DNA of 33,773 nt from Mucilaginibacter sp. (GCF_028287845.1 NZ_JAQBOW010000100.1:1-33773), one strand, 5' to 3'. Positions 7,709-15,813 are shown, numbered from the stretch's first letter. Notes: generated by a model from the sequence alone, not told the origin. Numbers and translations: made by a program.

Positions 7709-8656
7709 ATGGATAATAAAAAACTTTCTCCGGATCAATGTGTTGCCGTGATGGACCTCGGCACCAACACATTTCATTTATTAATTGCCGGGGGTACCGC
7801 ATCTCAGTACCGGGAAATAATTCATAAGCATGAATCTGTAAAATTGGGCGAAGGTGGTATCAATAAAGGTATCATCCAACCGGCAGCTTATGAGCGTGGC
7901 ATCAATACTATGCAGAAATTCCATCAACATATTGCAGATCAGGGCGTAAAGGAAGTTAGGGCAATAGCCACATCAGCCTTACGCAGCGCATCAAACGGCA
8001 AACAATTTATTGATGAGGTAGAAGCAAAGACCGGCATCTGTATAGAAACCATAGATGGCGAGCAGGAAGCTGAATATATTTATAAAGGCGTAAAATTAGC
8101 CGGTGGCCTGTCTAATCAAACTTCGTTAATAATGGATATCGGTGGTGGCAGTGTAGAGTTTATCTTAGGCAATGAGCAAAGTATTCTTTGGAAACAAAGT
8201 TTTGAGATTGGTGCCGCACGACTTATGGATAAATTCCATCAAATTGACCCTATCCGTGCAGAATCAATAACCGCTTTGAACCGCTATTTGGAAGAGCAAC
8301 TGGTAACTTTATTCGGCGTAGCATCAAAATATTCGGCAAATGTACTTATTGGCTCGTCTGGCGCATTTGAAACCTTTACTGAAGTTATAGAGATACAAAA
8401 AGGAAATTCTTTCGACCTTAAAAAAATAAAAAACTATTCCTTTCAAAAAACTGATCTTATAGCTGTTACTGATAAACTCATAGCCTCATCGCATGTTGAG
8501 CGCGAGCATACACAGGGCATCATACCTGTTCGTGTAGATATGATAGTAGTGGCCTCGTTAATTACCCGTTTCATTATGCAAAAATTGGATATTGATAATG
8601 TGTGCATGTCTACTAATTCTTTAAAAGAAGGTGTATTGGCAGAAATGCTGGGGTAA
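7709..8656 (+). CDS. Ppx/GppA family exopolyphosphatase-like phosphatase
   Basis: A 315-residue protein of the Ppx/GppA branch of the actin-like ATPase (ASKHA) superfamily, which hydrolyses inorganic polyphosphate and/or (p)ppGpp. The N-terminal phosphate-1 loop VMDLGTNTFHLLIA (14-27) and the phosphate-2 loop IMDIGGGSVEF near residue 143 are both intact. TSALRSASNG and the acidic GEQEAEY segment are typical. Only the two-lobed core is present; it lacks the C-terminal helical domains of E. coli Ppx and GppA, as usual for short Bacteroidota members. Substrate (polyP or pppGpp) cannot be decided from sequence. The M1 peptidase gene follows by 52 bases, with a small hairpin between. Confidence 0.9.
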   Translation: MDNKKLSPDQCVAVMDLGTNTFHLLIAGGTASQYREIIHKHESVKLGEGGINKGIIQPAAYERGINTMQKFHQHIADQGVKEVRAIATSALRSASNGKQFIDEVEAKTGICIETIDGEQEAEYIYKGVKLAGGLSNQTSLIMDIGGGSVEFILGNEQSILWKQSFEIGAARLMDKFHQIDPIRAESITALNRYLEEQLVTLFGVASKYSANVLIGSSGAFETFTEVIEIQKGNSFDLKKIKNYSFQKTDLIAVTDKLIASSHVEREHTQGIIPVRVDMIVVASLITRFIMQKLDIDNVCMSTNSLKEGVLAEMLG

Positions 8657-8681
8657 GCCCAACCCCAATTATACTTTTTTT
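8649..8681 (+). terminator. Candidate terminator overlapping the ppx/gppA stop
   Basis: TGGGGT (8649-8654) and ACCCCA (8662-8667) form a 6-bp G/C stem with a 7-base loop, followed by ATTATAC and a run of T (8674-8681). The stem includes the first base of the stop codon. It is short, so confidence is limited. Confidence 0.4.
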
Positions 8682-8708
8682 GTATATTGCTATCCTTAAC
8701 TGATACAC

Positions 8709-10706
8709 ATGAAATTGAAATTTATCATCCTGGGCCTTGCCCTGTTTTTAGCTATTACCTCCCAGGCACAAAGAAAACCCCGCAATACCGGTAACGATAC
8801 CATAAGTTCAAATTACATTCCTTCTAACTTATTTTCGCCGTCATTTTATACAGAAAAAGGGAACGAATTCCATTCTGTTAATGGCGAACCAGGTCCAAAA
8901 TACTGGCAAAACCGGGTTGATTACAAGCTAAAAGCCGGTATTGACACCATTACCAAAGTTTTAAGCGCTGATGAGAATATTACGTATACCAATAACAGTC
9001 CTGATGCTTTGCAATATCTATGGCTGCAAATGGATCAAAACACCTATAAAAAAGATGCCCGCTCTAATTTTGTAACCGGCTTTCAGCCAAAGGCTAATCA
9101 ACATACCGACGGCTATCGGATCGAATCGGTTTTCCTTATGCAAAATGGCAAAACCGAGAAAGCTAATTATATAATTAATGATACCCGCATGCAGATACGC
9201 CTGCCACAAGCCCTAACAGCACATGGCGGAAAGATAAATGTGTTGATTAAATATCATTATACCATACCCGGCGACTTTGGCGGCCGCACAGATTACGCCA
9301 CAACCAAAAACGGAAAGATCTATGAAATTGCACAATGGTTCCCCCGGATGTGTGTTTATGATGATTCGCAGGGATGGGATACACTGCCATTTTTGGGCGC
9401 GGGCGAATTTTATTGCGAATACGGCGATATTGATTATAGCGTAACTGTTCCCTGGGATGTGATAGTAGCCGGATCGGGCGAGCTAATTAACCCAACCGAA
9501 GTATTAACTACTAAACAGATCAGCCGGTTGGCACAGGCGCGTAATAGTGATAAAACTATTATGATTAGAACATCGGCAGAAGTAAACGATCCATCTTCCC
9601 GTCCGGTTCATAAAGGAACACTTACCTGGCATTTTAAAATGTTTAACACGCGCGATGTTGCTTTTGGTGCATCTAAGGCCTATATCTGGGATGCAGCAAG
9701 GGTTAACCTGCCGGGTGGTAAAAAATCAATGGCTATGTCTGTTTATCCTGTTGAAAGTGCCGGTAAAGACAAATGGGACAGGGCTACAGAGCATTTAAAA
9801 CATTCAATAGAATACTTCTCAGAAAAATGGTTTACCTATCCTTACCCGGTTGCTATTAACGAGGCTGGTATTGCCGGTGGTATGGAATACCCTGGAATTA
9901 TTTTTGATGGTATTGACGATAGCGGAAAAGAATTGTTCTGGATAACCGCGCATGAAATAGGCCATAACTGGTTCCCGATGATAGTTGGATCGGATGAGCG
10001 CCGGTATGGCTGGATGGATGAAGGTTTTAATACTTTTATTGATGTGTACGCTTCTGACATCGTAAATCATGGAGAGTTTGCTCCTAAACGCGATGGCGAA
10101 TACGCTCCAAAAGGCGGTAACCCGGCCGATGAGATCATCCCTACCATACTTGACCCTGATGCGGTTACCATAATGACAGCTGCTGATGCTACACCTGAAA
10201 AATACCGTCATCCTATAGTTTACTTTAAAGCCGCCTTTGGACTGATACTATTGCGTGAGCAAATTTTAGGTAAGGACCGGTTTGATTATGCATTTAAAAA
10301 CTATATCCATAAATGGGCCTATAAACATCCGCAGCCAAATGATTTTTTCAGATCGATGGAGAATGGCGCCGGTGAGGACCTGTCATGGTTCTGGAAGGGA
10401 TGGTACTATAACAATTACAAGCTTGACCTTGCCCTGGTAAGCGCAAAATATGTTAATGGCGACGCTAAAAACGGCATCCAGGTAACTGTAGCCAACAAGG
10501 AACCAATGGCCATGCCTTTTACTATTGAAGTAAAATTGAAAAACGGCAGCAAACAGCGCATGTATTTACCGGTTGAAACCTGGATACAAAATAAGGCTAC
10601 CACGTTTACTATAACAACCACTACCGAAGCTGAATCTGTAACCATCGATCCCGATAATGCTTTGCCGGATGTAAACAGAGGGAATAATAGTTTGAAAGTG
10701 AAGTAG
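8709..10706 (+). CDS. Secreted M1 family zinc metallopeptidase (aminopeptidase N-like)
   Basis: A 665-residue exported peptidase. Residues 1-20 are a signal peptide (hydrophobic FIILGLALFLAI then SQAQ). The catalytic zinc site is complete: H415-E416-x-x-H419 in HEIGHNW, with the third ligand E438 in WMDEGFNTF exactly 18 residues after the second His. GGMEYPG, about 26 residues upstream, corresponds to the GxMEN exopeptidase motif, though the final N is replaced by Y-P, so aminopeptidase specificity is altered or uncertain. Residues about 60-290 form the N-terminal beta-saddle domain. It is likely periplasmic or surface-attached and used for peptide degradation. Confidence 0.93.
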   Translation: MKLKFIILGLALFLAITSQAQRKPRNTGNDTISSNYIPSNLFSPSFYTEKGNEFHSVNGEPGPKYWQNRVDYKLKAGIDTITKVLSADENITYTNNSPDALQYLWLQMDQNTYKKDARSNFVTGFQPKANQHTDGYRIESVFLMQNGKTEKANYIINDTRMQIRLPQALTAHGGKINVLIKYHYTIPGDFGGRTDYATTKNGKIYEIAQWFPRMCVYDDSQGWDTLPFLGAGEFYCEYGDIDYSVTVPWDVIVAGSGELINPTEVLTTKQISRLAQARNSDKTIMIRTSAEVNDPSSRPVHKGTLTWHFKMFNTRDVAFGASKAYIWDAARVNLPGGKKSMAMSVYPVESAGKDKWDRATEHLKHSIEYFSEKWFTYPYPVAINEAGIAGGMEYPGIIFDGIDDSGKELFWITAHEIGHNWFPMIVGSDERRYGWMDEGFNTFIDVYASDIVNHGEFAPKRDGEYAPKGGNPADEIIPTILDPDAVTIMTAADATPEKYRHPIVYFKAAFGLILLREQILGKDRFDYAFKNYIHKWAYKHPQPNDFFRSMENGAGEDLSWFWKGWYYNNYKLDLALVSAKYVNGDAKNGIQVTVANKEPMAMPFTIEVKLKNGSKQRMYLPVETWIQNKATTFTITTTTEAESVTIDPDNALPDVNRGNNSLKVK

Positions 10707-10717
10707 TTTATTGGAAT

Positions 10718-10940
10718 CTTGTTACACGTTGTGATGTAACAAACTGTAACAAGTGAAACAAGATTTAGACTTAACATATTGTTTATAAGGAAATTGCGAA
10801 AAAGTGATGTAACAAAATGTAACAACTTATTCGTCAGTATTTTTAGGTGTGATTGTTAGTTTATTCATTGATAATAAAACAATTACAAAACACCTCTTTT
10901 TGAAGTGGTGAAACAAGATTTTGAAACAAGATGAAACAAA
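10718..10940. repeat. Cluster of TGTAACAA and TGAAACAAG words
   Basis: The gap after the M1 peptidase holds four copies of TGTAACAA (10735, 10745, 10808, 10818), an inverted partner CTTGTTACA at 10718-10726, and several copies of TGAAACAAG (10754, 10909, 10922 and a variant at 10932). One more TGAAACAAG lies at 11598, on the other side of maf. No coding frame is seen in this 268-base gap. It may be a decayed member of the tandem-word arrays. Confidence 0.55.
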
Positions 10941-10961
10941 GTTGTTAACTCAAAATAACCA

Positions 10962-10992
10962 GACTTACGAAGTTTTAAAAACTTCGTAAGTC
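10962..10992. terminator. 31-base perfect palindrome overlapping the maf stop codon
   Basis: GACTTACGAAGTTTT (10962-10976) and AAAACTTCGTAAGTC (10978-10992) are exact complements around a single central base. The right half encodes the last residues of Maf (DLRSF) and its stop. It sits between the convergent M1 peptidase and maf genes, so it may serve as a shared transcription end point. No long T-tract follows on the minus strand. Confidence 0.55.
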
Positions 10993-11550
10993 CCTCAATG
11001 CCTGGTGCAACTTCTCTGTTGGCAAACCAACCACATTGGTATAAGAACCATTTATCTTAACAATACCGGTTACCCCTACCCACTCCTGTATGCCATACGA
11101 GCCTGCTTTATCCATAGGTTTATATTTGGTAACGTAGTTGGTGATCTCATCGACTGTAAGCGTGCGGAAGGTAACATCAGACACATCATAAAAACTATGG
11201 TACTGATGTTTATAAAACAAACAAACGCCGGTAATAACCTGGTGTACTTTGCCCGATAGCAGTTGAAGCATTTCAATAGCGTGCTCTTCGGTTTCGGGCT
11301 TACCTAAAATATGGCCATCAATACTTACAATGGTATCTGCAGTAAGCACCACTTCGTCACTCACGATCTCATCAAATGCAGTCGCTTTTTTTTTGGCGAT
11401 GTAAACGGCGATCTCTTCGGGTGTTAAGTTATCTGGATATGATTCGTCCACCTCTTTCAACACAATACGAAAATCAAGATCCATTAATTTTAACAGTTCT
11501 TGCCTCCGCGGCGATTTAGAGGCTAATATGATGGGTGGAAATTTATTCAT
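10975..11550 (-). CDS. maf: Maf-like nucleotide pyrophosphatase (YhdE/Maf family)
   Basis: A 191-residue cytoplasmic house-cleaning enzyme that hydrolyses non-canonical or modified nucleoside triphosphates (dTTP/UTP or m7GTP subgroups) to monophosphates. The N-terminal signature LASKSPRRQELLKLM (9-23) is intact. The catalytic Asp region is VLTADTIVSIDG, followed by LGKPETEEHA and the LSGKVHQVITGV motif. YGIQEWVG near the C-terminus is the usual substrate-pocket segment. The subgroup cannot be assigned with confidence. In many Bacteroidota it lies next to the KdsC-like and DUF2520 genes; here those are about 5.8 kb upstream on the same strand, separated by the accessory block. A palindrome overlaps its stop. 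Confidence 0.95.
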   Translation of the reverse strand: MNKFPPIILASKSPRRQELLKLMDLDFRIVLKEVDESYPDNLTPEEIAVYIAKKKATAFDEIVSDEVVLTADTIVSIDGHILGKPETEEHAIEMLQLLSGKVHQVITGVCLFYKHQYHSFYDVSDVTFRTLTVDEITNYVTKYKPMDKAGSYGIQEWVGVTGIVKINGSYTNVVGLPTEKLHQALRDLRSF

Positions 11551-11642
11551 TTTTACTTTTAGTAGTTACGCAATAAAGATAATGGTTTCATTAAGATGTG
11601 AAACAAGGTTAAAACTCAATTTCAAAAAAAATCAAGAAAAAA

Positions 11643-11678
11643 TTGCGAAACCGAAAAGTTGCACATATATTTGCAACT
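11643..11678 (+). promoter_or_regulatory. Promoter of the ArsR-type gene with overlapping palindromic operator
   Basis: TATATTTG (11666-11673) is a perfect TAnnTTTG -7 box. A TTG lies 20 bases upstream (11643-11645). AGTTGCA-8-TGCAACT (11657-11678) is a perfect 7-bp inverted repeat that encloses the -7 box. ArsR repressors bind such palindromes over their own promoters, so negative autoregulation is the natural inference. Confidence 0.65.
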
Positions 11679-11708
11679 GATTAGTTTCATAATAATATAG
11701 CAGAACAA

Positions 11709-12029
11709 ATGAGAAGAGATATTTTCCAGGCAATTGCAGACCCGACAAGGCGGGCAATCATAACCTTAATTGCATTGCAGGCAATGACTCCTAATGCCCT
11801 TGCCGAACATTTTGACACTACGCGGCAAGCAGTTTCTAAACATTTGCGCATTTTGACGGAGTGCGAACTGATAAAACAAGAACATAAAGGCAGAGAAATT
11901 TATTATCAACTTGAAATAGACAAAATGAAAGAAATAGATAAATGGATTGAGCAATTCCGCAAAATTTGGGAGACCCGTTTCAACCAATTAGACGATTTAT
12001 TATCAACAATTAAAAAACAGAAAAAATGA
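11709..12029 (+). CDS. ArsR/SmtB-family winged-helix repressor
   Basis: A 106-residue DNA-binding repressor. The N-terminus [18 protein letters not shown] matches the SdpR-like branch of the ArsR family. The helix-turn-helix is [20 protein letters not shown] (about 31-50), and the wing is [14 protein letters not shown]. There is no ELCVC or other cysteine metal-site motif, so metal sensing is not indicated. Its stop overlaps the start of the SRPBCC gene in an ATGA, so the two are translationally coupled. This regulator-AHSA1 pairing is common, and the partner may handle a small hydrophobic ligand. A palindrome over its promoter suggests autoregulation. Confidence 0.93.
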   Translation: MRRDIFQAIADPTRRAIITLIALQAMTPNALAEHFDTTRQAVSKHLRILTECELIKQEHKGREIYYQLEIDKMKEIDKWIEQFRKIWETRFNQLDDLLSTIKKQKK

Positions 12030-12526
12030 AAAACAACTTGCTATTTGATTTTACCGTTGACAAAACAACAAAAACGGTATTCGTAAACAGAGAATTTGCT
12101 GCCGAACTTTCGCTTGTATGGGATGCTTTTACCAAACAAGAAATTCTTGACCAATGGTGGGCGCCTAAGCCCTGGCTGGCAAAAACAAAAATTATGAATT
12201 TTGAAGTTGGTGGACGAAGATTTTATGCAATGGTAAGCCCGGAAGGACAAGAGCATTGGTCAATTCAGAAATATACTTCAATTAGTCCAATAACCAATTT
12301 CAAAATGTGGAATGCTTTTGCAGACCAAGATGAAAACCCTGAATTGCCGGGCTCTGATTGGGATTTTACTTTCAGCGAACAAAATGGAACGACAAAAGTC
12401 AGTATTACTATTTACAATGAATCTCTTGATCGCATGGAGAAGATGATTGCAATGGGCTTCCAGGGAGGCTTTACTATGGGCCTGCAACAGTTGGACGAAC
12501 TACTATTAACGTTGAAGAATAAATAG
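12026..12526 (+). CDS. SRPBCC (AHSA1-like) domain protein
   Basis: A 166-residue single-domain protein of the START/Bet v1-like SRPBCC superfamily, AHSA1 branch. Typical features are the N-terminal strand followed by [37 protein letters not shown] in the mid-sheet and the C-terminal helix [20 protein letters not shown] lining the cavity. Members bind lipids or small hydrophobic molecules or act as Hsp90 co-chaperone-like domains. The ligand is not predictable. It overlaps the ArsR-type gene by four bases, which supports a two-gene operon in which the repressor responds to the same chemical signal (inference). Confidence 0.9.
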   Translation: MKNNLLFDFTVDKTTKTVFVNREFAAELSLVWDAFTKQEILDQWWAPKPWLAKTKIMNFEVGGRRFYAMVSPEGQEHWSIQKYTSISPITNFKMWNAFADQDENPELPGSDWDFTFSEQNGTTKVSITIYNESLDRMEKMIAMGFQGGFTMGLQQLDELLLTLKNK

Positions 12527-12572
12527 GTATAACGACCAAAAATACCGTAGCATAATAGTAATTTGTTAAGAA

Positions 12573-12782
12573 ATGGTTGAAGTTTTTAAAACAAACGTTC
12601 AGAAAAAGGCACAAAGCAAAATGGTGCTTTGTATGTTGTCTGAAGCATACCCGTCGTTTAAAATAAATTTTGACCTTGAGGATTGCGATAAGGTACTTAG
12701 GGTTGAAGGCGATGACATTGAGGGGTTAAACGTGATGCTGCTTGTAAGGGAATCTGGATTTAAATGCGAGGTGTTAGATTAA
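12573..12782 (+). CDS. Small HMA-like alpha/beta protein without metal motif
   Basis: A 69-residue protein with no signal peptide. The order strand (MVEVFKTNV), helix (AQSKMVLCMLSEAYP), strand (KINFDLEDCDKVLRVEG), helix (IEGLNVMLLVRESG), strand (KCEVLD) matches the beta-alpha-beta-beta-alpha-beta ferredoxin-like fold of heavy-metal-associated domains. The CxxC metal loop is absent; the three cysteines are scattered. From memory, similar proteins are widespread in Bacteroidota and unnamed. It follows the SRPBCC gene by 46 bases on the same strand and may be part of that transcription unit. The function is unknown. Confidence 0.75.
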   Translation: MVEVFKTNVQKKAQSKMVLCMLSEAYPSFKINFDLEDCDKVLRVEGDDIEGLNVMLLVRESGFKCEVLD

Positions 12783-12835
12783 CAGCAAAAACATGAAAGT
12801 GCGGCGTCAGCACTATAATCACTGACGATATACAC

Positions 12836-13429
12836 ATGAGAAAAATAATTGTGTTAGAATTTATTTCATTAGATGGAGTAATGCAAGCACCCGGCGGACC
12901 CGAGGAAGACACATCAGGCGGTTTCGAATATGGCGGCTGGAGTGCACCTTATGGTGACAAAGTTTCTGGTAAGGCCATGCAAAAACAGATGGAACCTACA
13001 GATATTCTGCTGGGCAGAAAAACATTTGACATTTTTGCCGCTTTCTGGCCCGAGCATGCGGAACATTGGCCAGGTATCAATGATGTAACAAAATACGTCC
13101 TATCCAACACCATGAAAAAGTCGGATTGGCAAAACTCAATGTTTCTTGAAAGCGTGGCAGATATCGAAAAGCTCAAAAATTCGAAAGGGTCTGACATTAA
13201 AGTTTGGGGCAGCGGCCAACTCGTTCAGCTACTGCTGAAGCATGATCTGGTGGATGAACTCTGGCTCAAAATTTACCCCGTGACGCTTGGTGAAGGAAAA
13301 AAGTTGTTTGACAATGGCACCATTCCGGCAGCATTTACAGTAACAGAGAGTTTGGTTACACCAAGCGGAGTTATCTTTATTAATTACAAACGAGCCGGAA
13401 AAGTTAAGACGGGTACTATTGGAGCTTAA
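12836..13429 (+). CDS. Dihydrofolate reductase-family protein (RibD C-terminal domain)
   Basis: A 197-residue protein with the RibD_C / DHFR-like fold, as in YyaP and YwjB. Recognisable segments are RKIIVLEFISLDGVMQAPGG at the N-terminus, LLGRKTFDIFAAFWP near residue 60, SDIKVWGSGQLVQLLLKHDL (about 118-137) for NADPH binding and DELWLKIYPVTLGEGKKLF at the C-terminal part. These proteins bind NADPH, but the physiological substrate of the stand-alone versions is unknown, and they are not essential folate enzymes. A 24-base palindrome follows 16 bases after the stop and marks the beginning of the repeat-rich part of the accessory block. Confidence 0.9.
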   Translation: MRKIIVLEFISLDGVMQAPGGPEEDTSGGFEYGGWSAPYGDKVSGKAMQKQMEPTDILLGRKTFDIFAAFWPEHAEHWPGINDVTKYVLSNTMKKSDWQNSMFLESVADIEKLKNSKGSDIKVWGSGQLVQLLLKHDLVDELWLKIYPVTLGEGKKLFDNGTIPAAFTVTESLVTPSGVIFINYKRAGKVKTGTIGA

Positions 13430-13444
13430 AACAAGATAACGGTA

Positions 13445-13473
13445 CTTGTTGGTGATAACACCAACAAGGGCGG
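13445..13473 (+). repeat. CTTGTTGGTG/CACCAACAAG palindrome, copy 1
   Basis: Perfect 10-bp arms CTTGTTGGTG and CACCAACAAG around an ATAA loop, followed by GGCGG. The asymmetric loop gives the element an orientation, taken here as plus. It is the first of four related elements between 13.4 and 17.4 kb. Confidence 0.8.
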
Positions 13474-13477
13474 AAAA

Positions 13478-13635
13478 ATGATAATAGATTATTTATCAAA
13501 AGTGACTGAAGCAATTGAAAAATTATCAGGGCTTTTCAATTGCTCGATTCAAACCAAGTCTTGGATACGGATAAGCAAAAAAATAAAATTCTTGACTTAA
13601 TCAGTTCTATGGCTGAACATCAGCAAGTAGATTAA
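13478..13635 (+). pseudogene. Probable remnant of an Xre-type HTH regulator (frameshifted C-terminal part)
   Basis: Two overlapping frames together read like the end of a Bacteroidota Xre/HTH_3 repressor. The first (13478-13600) gives YLSKVTEAIEKLSGLFNCSI, matching the conserved post-HTH segment that normally continues with DYL. The next frame carries on with FQLLDSNQVLDTDKQKNKIL and DLISSMAEHQQ, resembling the C-terminal helix of such proteins, and stops at 13635. The DNA-recognition half is missing and a frameshift separates the two pieces. The 3' end overlaps the DUF2158 gene on the other strand by 29 bases. Based on pattern memory only, so tentative. Confidence 0.35.
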
Positions 13636-13807
13636 GTTCCGATTCTATAAACGACTTTGTCACAAATTCATCATTCTGCCAATAACGACAGTGTAGATTG
13701 CCAAAAATATTGACTTTGTCTTTTATTTCGATTATCACCATAGATGGTGCGTCCTTAGTGGAGTTGTGTCTAACTCGTTTGCCGACTTTAAATTTAGTTT
13801 CTTCCAT
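13607..13807 (-). CDS. DUF2158 (YodC-like) small protein
   Basis: A 66-residue soluble protein. The pattern KFKVGKRVRHNST, then PSMVIIEI, then LHCRYWQNDEFVTKSF and ESELNLL follows the DUF2158 family: an SH3-like barrel starting F-x-V-G-x-x-V, a PxM strand and a C-x-W/Y-W strand. The typical GGP turn is replaced by KDAPSM. The function of the family is unknown; its members are small and often encoded in accessory regions. It lies between two oppositely oriented copies of the CTTGTTGGTG palindrome and converges on the Xre remnant. Confidence 0.7.
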   Translation of the reverse strand: MEETKFKVGKRVRHNSTKDAPSMVIIEIKDKVNIFGNLHCRYWQNDEFVTKSFIESELNLLADVQP

Positions 13808-13878
13808 TGTATTTGGTTTAAGGGGGTTTTCTATAAACCTACAGACTATAAACCGTAAATCAAACTAGTTCCCGCGCA

Positions 13879-13902
13879 CTTGTTGGTGTTATCACCAACA
13901 AG
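13879..13902 (-). repeat. CTTGTTGGTG/CACCAACAAG palindrome, copy 2 (inverted)
   Basis: Same 10-bp arms as copy 1, but the loop is TTAT, the complement of ATAA, so this copy is in the opposite orientation. The flank after the arm is CGTAGG instead of GGCGG. The remaining sequence of this 208-base gap shows nothing else I recognise. Confidence 0.8.
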
Positions 13903-14015
13903 CGTAGGCCAAGCACATAGCTATACCACTCTATAACCGCCTTGGCAATAATGTTAAATACAAGATATCGGTAACTCCACAGTTTACGCTGATATCACCG
14001 TCAATAGTGTTATTT

Positions 14016-14819
14016 TCAGCATCCGGCAGGCACCACTACCGCATACAGTACATTATCGGAAACATATAACCTAAATACCTTTTTAGGTTCACTGGGAGGA
14101 CTATTCCATGTTTGTGAAAATTTAAATTCCTTGTTATTATCATTGTTATTAACACCGCAAAGAACCCTCTTCCACGTTTTACCCATGTCAGATGAACGGA
14201 ATATGCCGTCCGGATGACCACATATTAAATACTGCCCAATTTGTTTAATAGATGAAATGAACGAAGAAGGCCGAAGTCCCTCGTCAATTGCTTGCCAGGT
14301 TTTTCCTTTATCCAATGAAATGCGTATCCTTCTGGATCTGGTTGCTGTGTTATAGGATATGGCAGCAAATCCCCCGTTTATGCGTTCAACAGTTATACCC
14401 ACGCCGCCCTCGGCGATTACCCATTCCCAATGCTTACCATTATCTGTCGATCTCTTGATACCCTTTTGGCCTGTCGCAATCTGAACCCCTTCGGCCTTCA
14501 CGATATTACTCTGAGATGCAGGCAACTCAATTTCAGGTGGCGTTTTGCTGATGTCCCGCCAGGTTTGGCCGCCATCGGTAGATTTTAATATAGTTTTTAC
14601 AAGCGCCGACTTATTGCTGTTTGGGTTAAATATTGAGTCTTGCGCGAATGGATCTGTCGCTCGCTTACCGGCAAGCTTCACTCCAAAAAATGATTTGCCC
14701 TCTTTTATTAGTTTCTTTTTTGCTTCGTTTCCTTTTAGTACAAAAGAATTGAGTAGAAATAATCCCATGAGGATGGCCGGAACAAACACAAATAATCTTT
14801 TCATTTTTTTATTTTTCAT
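14016..14819 (-). CDS. Exported Asp-box (BNR/YCF48-like) beta-propeller protein
   Basis: A 267-residue protein with a basic N-terminus and one hydrophobic segment (about residues 8-28), either a signal peptide or a membrane anchor; there is no lipobox. Four Asp-box motifs (SxDxGxTW) occur at residues 80-87 (STDGGQTW), 124-131 (STDNGKHW), 168-175 (SLDKGKTW) and 210-216 (SDMGKTW). Spacing is about 44 residues, the size of one propeller blade. Asp boxes are structural and found in sialidases and in YCF48-like assembly factors; no sialidase arginine triad is visible, so enzymatic activity is not claimed. It is divergent from a membrane-tethered winged-helix regulator 103 bases away, which may control it. 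Confidence 0.8.
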   Translation of the reverse strand: MKNKKMKRLFVFVPAILMGLFLLNSFVLKGNEAKKKLIKEGKSFFGVKLAGKRATDPFAQDSIFNPNSNKSALVKTILKSTDGGQTWRDISKTPPEIELPASQSNIVKAEGVQIATGQKGIKRSTDNGKHWEWVIAEGGVGITVERINGGFAAISYNTATRSRRIRISLDKGKTWQAIDEGLRPSSFISSIKQIGQYLICGHPDGIFRSSDMGKTWKRVLCGVNNNDNNKEFKFSQTWNSPPSEPKKVFRLYVSDNVLYAVVVPAGC

Positions 14820-14922
14820 ATCCTGTTAAAATTGATTCGACGAAATTACTTTGATATATTTCCGTCTGAAGAATCGGGATTGTAAATAAAAATGTAAACT
14901 TTGTAAATAAAATATTGACATT

Positions 14923-15813
14923 ATGCTTGTTAGCCGAAATCTCCTGTCCGGGAAACGTAAGTACCTGTGCGGATTGTTGCTCCTCTTATTTGGCTCTATG
15001 ATCTGCGTGGCTTTCAGTATGGAGGATAATAACGATTTTGATGCTGCAAAAAGGGAAGTTTTGCTTCGCCGGATAGGAGATGAACTACTCACACAGTCGG
15101 GCGACAGTAAATCAAGGGTGCTGCCAGTAAAAAAGATCTCGGAAAATGAATACCAGATCACGTTCGAGAATGAGCTTACTTTTCAACCGGACTCCCTGGT
15201 GAATACTACCCGGCGTTTGTTAGCCAAAGACCCGCTGGCACGTGATTATGTAGTTAACGTTCTGAACTGTGGCAACTCCAGTGTAGCCTATGGATATGCT
15301 ATATCTAACAATAAAAAAGATGATATTGTAGCTTGTAGGGGAAGGGTGCAACCCAAAGCATGCTACATGATCAACATTAAATTTAAACCATCGGGGGTAA
15401 TTACAGCAAAAACCGGATATCTTTTGGGCAGCCTGCCCTTTTTAGCATTTGTTGGTTTTCTTTTTTTGAGATCAGGCAAGTCGCCGAATAACTTACCGGA
15501 TGATGGGAATAGCGGTACGGTTACTTTGGGCTCGTTATTATTCGACGTGAAGAATCGTAAACTCATACTCAACGGAAAAACGATAGACCTGACCGGAACA
15601 GAAACCCGTGTGCTGCGCATTTTCGCGTTGTCTCCTAACGAGACTATAGAGAGAAGCCGGCTGCAAAAAGAGATATGGGAGGATGAAGGTGTTATCGTTG
15701 GGCGAAGTCTGGATATGTTCATATCAAAACTTAGAAAAAAATTGGAATTTGATTCGAATATCAACATTGTTGTTATACGAAGAAAAGGATATAAGCTTGA
15801 AATTAGGTCTTAA
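14923..15813 (+). CDS. Membrane-tethered winged-helix (OmpR/PhoB-type) regulator
   Basis: A 296-residue protein with two hydrophobic segments. TM1 is at about 13-31 and TM2 at about 165-183 (LLGSLPFLAFVGFLFL). Between them lies a domain of about 130 residues, expected in the periplasm, with the helix AAKREVLLRRIGDELL and three cysteines (C116, C138, C147). After TM2 comes a linker and then a C-terminal OmpR-type DNA-binding domain (198-296) with LTGTETRVLRIFA, SRLQKEIWED, the recognition helix GRSLDMFISKLRKKL and the wing RRKGYKLEI. No receiver domain is present. The plan is that of ToxR/CadC one-component sensors but with the domain order reversed. The likely target is its own intergenic region and the Asp-box gene (inference). 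Confidence 0.85.
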   Translation: MLVSRNLLSGKRKYLCGLLLLLFGSMICVAFSMEDNNDFDAAKREVLLRRIGDELLTQSGDSKSRVLPVKKISENEYQITFENELTFQPDSLVNTTRRLLAKDPLARDYVVNVLNCGNSSVAYGYAISNNKKDDIVACRGRVQPKACYMINIKFKPSGVITAKTGYLLGSLPFLAFVGFLFLRSGKSPNNLPDDGNSGTVTLGSLLFDVKNRKLILNGKTIDLTGTETRVLRIFALSPNETIERSRLQKEIWEDEGVIVGRSLDMFISKLRKKLEFDSNINIVVIRRKGYKLEIRS

